Assembly: GCF_000296815.2 (NCBI RefSeq)
Contig: NZ_CAIT01000009.1
Span: 1,116,001-1,180,000, forward strand
DNA from: Fibrisoma limi BUZ 3
Lineage (GTDB): Bacteria > Bacteroidota > Bacteroidia > Cytophagales > Spirosomataceae
Length of the DNA stretch: 64,000 bases
Direction of reading: 5' to 3'
Every line of letters starts with the position of its first letter. Position 1 is the first letter of the stretch. The notes under the pieces were generated by a model that was given only the letters and a program-made list of their open reading frames with translations, was not told the DNA's origin and searched no databases. Below are positions 62,088 to 64,000 of the stretch, one piece after another. The position numbers and the translations under genes were made by a program.

Positions 62088-62258
62088 ATGGCATCCCACC
62101 GGAAAAATAAGAAGATTGATAGCCTCGCAGATGAAGATTACTACTATACCCCGGAAGGTTTTGTCGTTTTTACGGCCGCCTACCACTTAAAACGCGGTTA
62201 TTGTTGCAAAAACGGCTGTCGGCATTGCCCGTATGGTTTCAAAAAAGCCAAGGAATAG
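62088..62258 (+). CDS. DUF5522 mini-protein
   Basis: The 56-residue protein starts MASHRKNKKIDSLADEDYYY and continues YTPEGFVVFTAAYHLKRGYC-CKNGCRHCPYGF. The Cys-rich end CCKNGCRHCPYGF is the family landmark and resembles a metal-binding knuckle. The length is that of the family; it is too short to be found by length filters. It lies between rocD (minus) and rpmB (plus), 60 bases before rpmB on the same strand. Function is unknown. Confidence 0.85.
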   Translation: MASHRKNKKIDSLADEDYYYTPEGFVVFTAAYHLKRGYCCKNGCRHCPYGFKKAKE

Positions 62259-62318
62259 TTTGCGTAGTATCAGCCTTTTAGCTAATTTTGCGCCCTCATA
62301 CGGAAAACGAGTACGGTC

Positions 62319-62558
62319 ATGGCCAGAGTTTGTCAAATCACAGGAAAGCGGACGCGGACGGGAAATAACGTTTCTCACGCCAACAATAAAACAAAGCGTA
62401 AGTTCTACCCGAACCTCCAGAAGAAGCGTTTCTTCGTGGAGTCGACGGGCGAATGGGTCACGCTGAAAGTTGCTACGTCTGCCATCAAAACCATCAACAA
62501 AAACGGTCTGGAAGCGACCCTGCGCAAAGCACAACAGCGCGGTACGCTATCCATCTAA
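62319..62558 (+). CDS. rpmB: 50S ribosomal protein L28
   Basis: L28 (79 residues) begins MARVCQITGKRTRTGNNVSH and continues with NKTKRKFYPNLQKKRFF, both standard. In many Bacteroidota rpmB is followed by rpmG and a DUF4295 gene; neither is present here, and the gene is followed by a terminator and then an RluA-type gene. Confidence 0.96.
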   Translation: MARVCQITGKRTRTGNNVSHANNKTKRKFYPNLQKKRFFVESTGEWVTLKVATSAIKTINKNGLEATLRKAQQRGTLSI

Positions 62559-62584
62559 CGTTTTTGGGGTTATCGCATTACCAT

Positions 62585-62613
62585 AGCCTCTTCCAGTCCG
62601 GAGGAGGCTTTTT
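62585..62613 (+). terminator. Terminator after rpmB
   Basis: AGCCTCTTCC (62585-62594) and GGAGGAGGCT (62600-62609) form a 10-bp stem with one G-T pair and loop AGTCC, followed by TTTTT. It begins 27 bases after the rpmB stop. Confidence 0.85.
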
Positions 62614-62693
62614 GCATTTAGTTTGACGTTTGAGAGTAAGACCAGGACCAGTTTTGCTGCTTACCTCAACCAACGAACCTGAACAGTTTACTC

Positions 62694-63413
62694 ATGAAAC
62701 TGAACTTTGAGGATTTAATCGTTTTTGAAAACGACGACTATATATTAATCAATAAGCCGCCCCACATTGCATCGCTCGATGAGCGCACTAACGACCGGGC
62801 GCTGAGCATCATTCGGCTGGCCAAAGCCTATCATCCCGACGCGCAACTGGGGCACCGGCTGGACAAGGAGACGTCGGGTATCCTGGCGATTGCCAAACAC
62901 CCGGAAGCCTATCGACACCTGGCTATGCAGTTCGAGCACCGCGAGGTGACCAAGCGCTACCACGCCGTAACGAATGGTGTCCACGACTTCGACGGCGTTT
63001 CAGTGTACCTTCCGATCGCACCGATCAAAGACGGTACGGCCGTTCGGATTGACCGGGAGAAGGGAAAACTGGCTGAGACGATCTTCAATACATTGCAGGC
63101 TTACCGGCAGAATACCCTCGTGGAATGTCTTCCCATTACGGGTCGTATGCACCAGATCCGGGTTCACCTGATGTGTCTGAAAGCACCAATCGTCAATGAC
63201 CCGACGTACGGTGGCGAGCCACTGTTCTTGTCGGAACTCAAGCGGAATTTCAATCTGAAGAAAGACACCGAAGAATTGCCGCTGATCCAGCGGGTGGCGC
63301 TGCACGCCCATTCGCTGACGTTTGAACTACTCGACGGTGAGCGTCGGCAGTTCGAAGCGCCCTATCCGAAAGATTTTGGCGTTTTGGTTAAGCAGTTAGA
63401 AAAGTTTTCATAA
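62694..63413 (+). CDS. RluA-family pseudouridine synthase
   Basis: The protein isomerises uridine in rRNA or tRNA. The RluA catalytic motif LGHRLDKETSG carries the essential Asp57. VKNGxxxxxEPD-type elements are replaced by family variants, and PITGRMHQIRVHLMCL is the conserved C-terminal motif. The 239-residue length lacks an S4 RNA-binding domain, so the enzyme is a compact RluA/RluE-like form. The exact target is unknown. A near-perfect inverted repeat begins 8 bases after its stop. Confidence 0.88.
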   Translation: MKLNFEDLIVFENDDYILINKPPHIASLDERTNDRALSIIRLAKAYHPDAQLGHRLDKETSGILAIAKHPEAYRHLAMQFEHREVTKRYHAVTNGVHDFDGVSVYLPIAPIKDGTAVRIDREKGKLAETIFNTLQAYRQNTLVECLPITGRMHQIRVHLMCLKAPIVNDPTYGGEPLFLSELKRNFNLKKDTEELPLIQRVALHAHSLTFELLDGERRQFEAPYPKDFGVLVKQLEKFS

Positions 63414-63421
63414 ACACGTAG

Positions 63422-63495
63422 TAAGTTAGCGAGTCGGTAAATAGGTCAATACACGATATGTAATCGGCTTATGAAGCTACCGACCAGCTAACTTA
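63422..63495. repeat. 18-bp gene-junction inverted repeat
   Basis: The segments 63422-63439 and 63478-63495 are reverse complements at 16 of 18 positions (TAAGTTAGC and GTCGGTA are shared), with a 38-base loop. It lies 8 bases after the RluA stop and 12 bases before the Dabb ATG, so it shows the same spacing as the other junction hairpins. Confidence 0.7.
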
Positions 63496-63507
63496 TTACC
63501 TGATACC

Positions 63508-63807
63508 ATGTTCGTTCACACAGTTTTTTTCTGGCTCAAGCACCCCGAAAATCAGGCTGATCGCGACGCGCTCCGCGCCGGTCTGGAATCCCTCAAAGGA
63601 ATCAACGACATCACAACGGCGTACATCGGCGTTCCGGCTGATACTCGTCGGCCCGTCATTGACCACAGCTACGACTTTTCGCTCACGTTTGTCTTTGGAG
63701 ATAAAGACGCCCACGACCGCTACCAGATTCACCCGGTACACCTGGAATTCGTGTCCGAATGCAGTCACTTGTGGGAACGAGTGCAGGTCTACGACGCCGT
63801 TTCGTAG
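63508..63807 (+). CDS. Dabb-family (stress-responsive alpha-beta barrel) protein
   Basis: The 99-residue protein has the Dabb domain pattern: MFVHTVFFWLKHPENQADRD, the central SYDFSLTFVFGDKDAHDRYQ and IHPVHLEFVSECSHLWERV. These proteins form dimeric ferredoxin-like barrels and are associated with stress or polyketide-type metabolism; the role here is not known. It is transcribed after the RluA gene across a hairpin. Confidence 0.88.
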   Translation: MFVHTVFFWLKHPENQADRDALRAGLESLKGINDITTAYIGVPADTRRPVIDHSYDFSLTFVFGDKDAHDRYQIHPVHLEFVSECSHLWERVQVYDAVS

Positions 63808-63878
63808 CATTTCATCCGTTGCTCAGGAAGGTAGTTCACTCAGAATAGCTAACTTAATAAGTATTTGCTATTTTGGAC

Positions 63879-63886
63879 TACCTTTG
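63879..63886 (+). promoter_or_regulatory. Probable -7 box near the right end
   Basis: TACCTTTG matches the TAnnTTTG consensus. A TTTG at 63864-63867 is only 11 bases upstream, so no well-spaced -33 box is seen. It may serve the gene starting at 63975. Confidence 0.35.
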
Positions 63887-63974
63887 TTTATATATCAAAA
63901 CACAACCGGGCTGCAATAGTAACGGTTATTGACTCGTTTTTTGTAAGCACGTACTTTATACCACGCTGACCACA

Positions 63975-64000
63975 ATGAACAAACCATATACGTTTTGCCG
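63975..64000 (+). CDS. Possible start of a gene cut by the window edge
   Basis: An ATG at 63975 opens a frame reading M-N-K-P-Y-T-F-C to the end of the window. The promoter-like box at 63879 and the empty spacer since the Dabb gene support a gene start, but eight residues are not enough to identify it. Confidence 0.35.

Overview
The window comes from a Gram-negative member of Bacteroidota, most likely Cytophagales near Spirosoma. This rests on a secreted protein with a type IX secretion (T9SS) C-terminal tail, an Oar-like TonB-dependent receptor, DUF3078 and DUF5522 proteins, AraC regulators without arabinose-type domains, TAnnTTTG promoter boxes, and starts that mostly lack a clear Shine-Dalgarno sequence. 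No rRNA, tRNA or CRISPR array was recognised.

Layout. 1-2.3 kb: the 3' end of hemE, a TlpA-type lipoprotein and a uvrA fragment next to a 19-bp inverted repeat. 2.4-8.0 kb: a minus-strand cassette with two zinc alcohol/formaldehyde dehydrogenases at its ends and, between them, a DUF2892-SRPBCC protein, a yellow/MRJP-like protein, a TMEM175-type channel and a small membrane-tailed protein. 8.0-10.0 kb: a gene-free scar ending in a truncated IS1182-type transposase. 10.0-14.6 kb: a heptose-phosphate kinase, then xylB, a DUF3052-like gene and xylA for xylose catabolism. 14.7-20.5 kb: small membrane and NTF2-like proteins, an enoyl-CoA hydratase, an AraC regulator, an NmrA-like oxidoreductase, a T9SS cargo protein and a radical SAM enzyme.

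20.6-43.8 kb, all on the minus strand: accD, alkD, and a split division and cell-wall (dcw) cluster. In transcription order it runs ftsL, ftsI, murE, mraY, then an insert (rplM, rpsI, rpsB, tsf, two paralogous ECF sigma factors, a 64-residue protein, an MscS-like channel, a DUF3078 protein, mscL), then murD, ftsW, murG, murC, ftsQ, ftsA, ftsZ. These genes make lipid II and build the divisome. The insert puts translation genes and both kinds of mechanosensitive channel in the middle of the cluster.

44-64 kb: an M28 peptidase, oligopeptidase B, a Crp/Fnr regulator, the Oar-like receptor, three glycosyltransferase-type genes, a DUF2520 protein, a YCF48-like secreted protein, a second Crp/Fnr regulator with DoxX and SnoaL-like genes, a HExxH-MORN fusion, rocD, a DUF5522 mini-protein, rpmB, an RluA-type pseudouridine synthase and a Dabb protein.

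The most unusual signal is in the spacers. Many gene junctions are almost entirely filled by a long inverted repeat whose low-complexity sequence differs from locus to locus. These hairpins often begin a few bases after a stop codon and end 6-16 bases before the next ATG. They fall into a few degenerate families (AGGA-rich, GGGCGTGGGG-like, GTTTACAG-like, GAATGAGT-like). They occur between co-directional, convergent and divergent genes, so plain terminators do not account for all of them.
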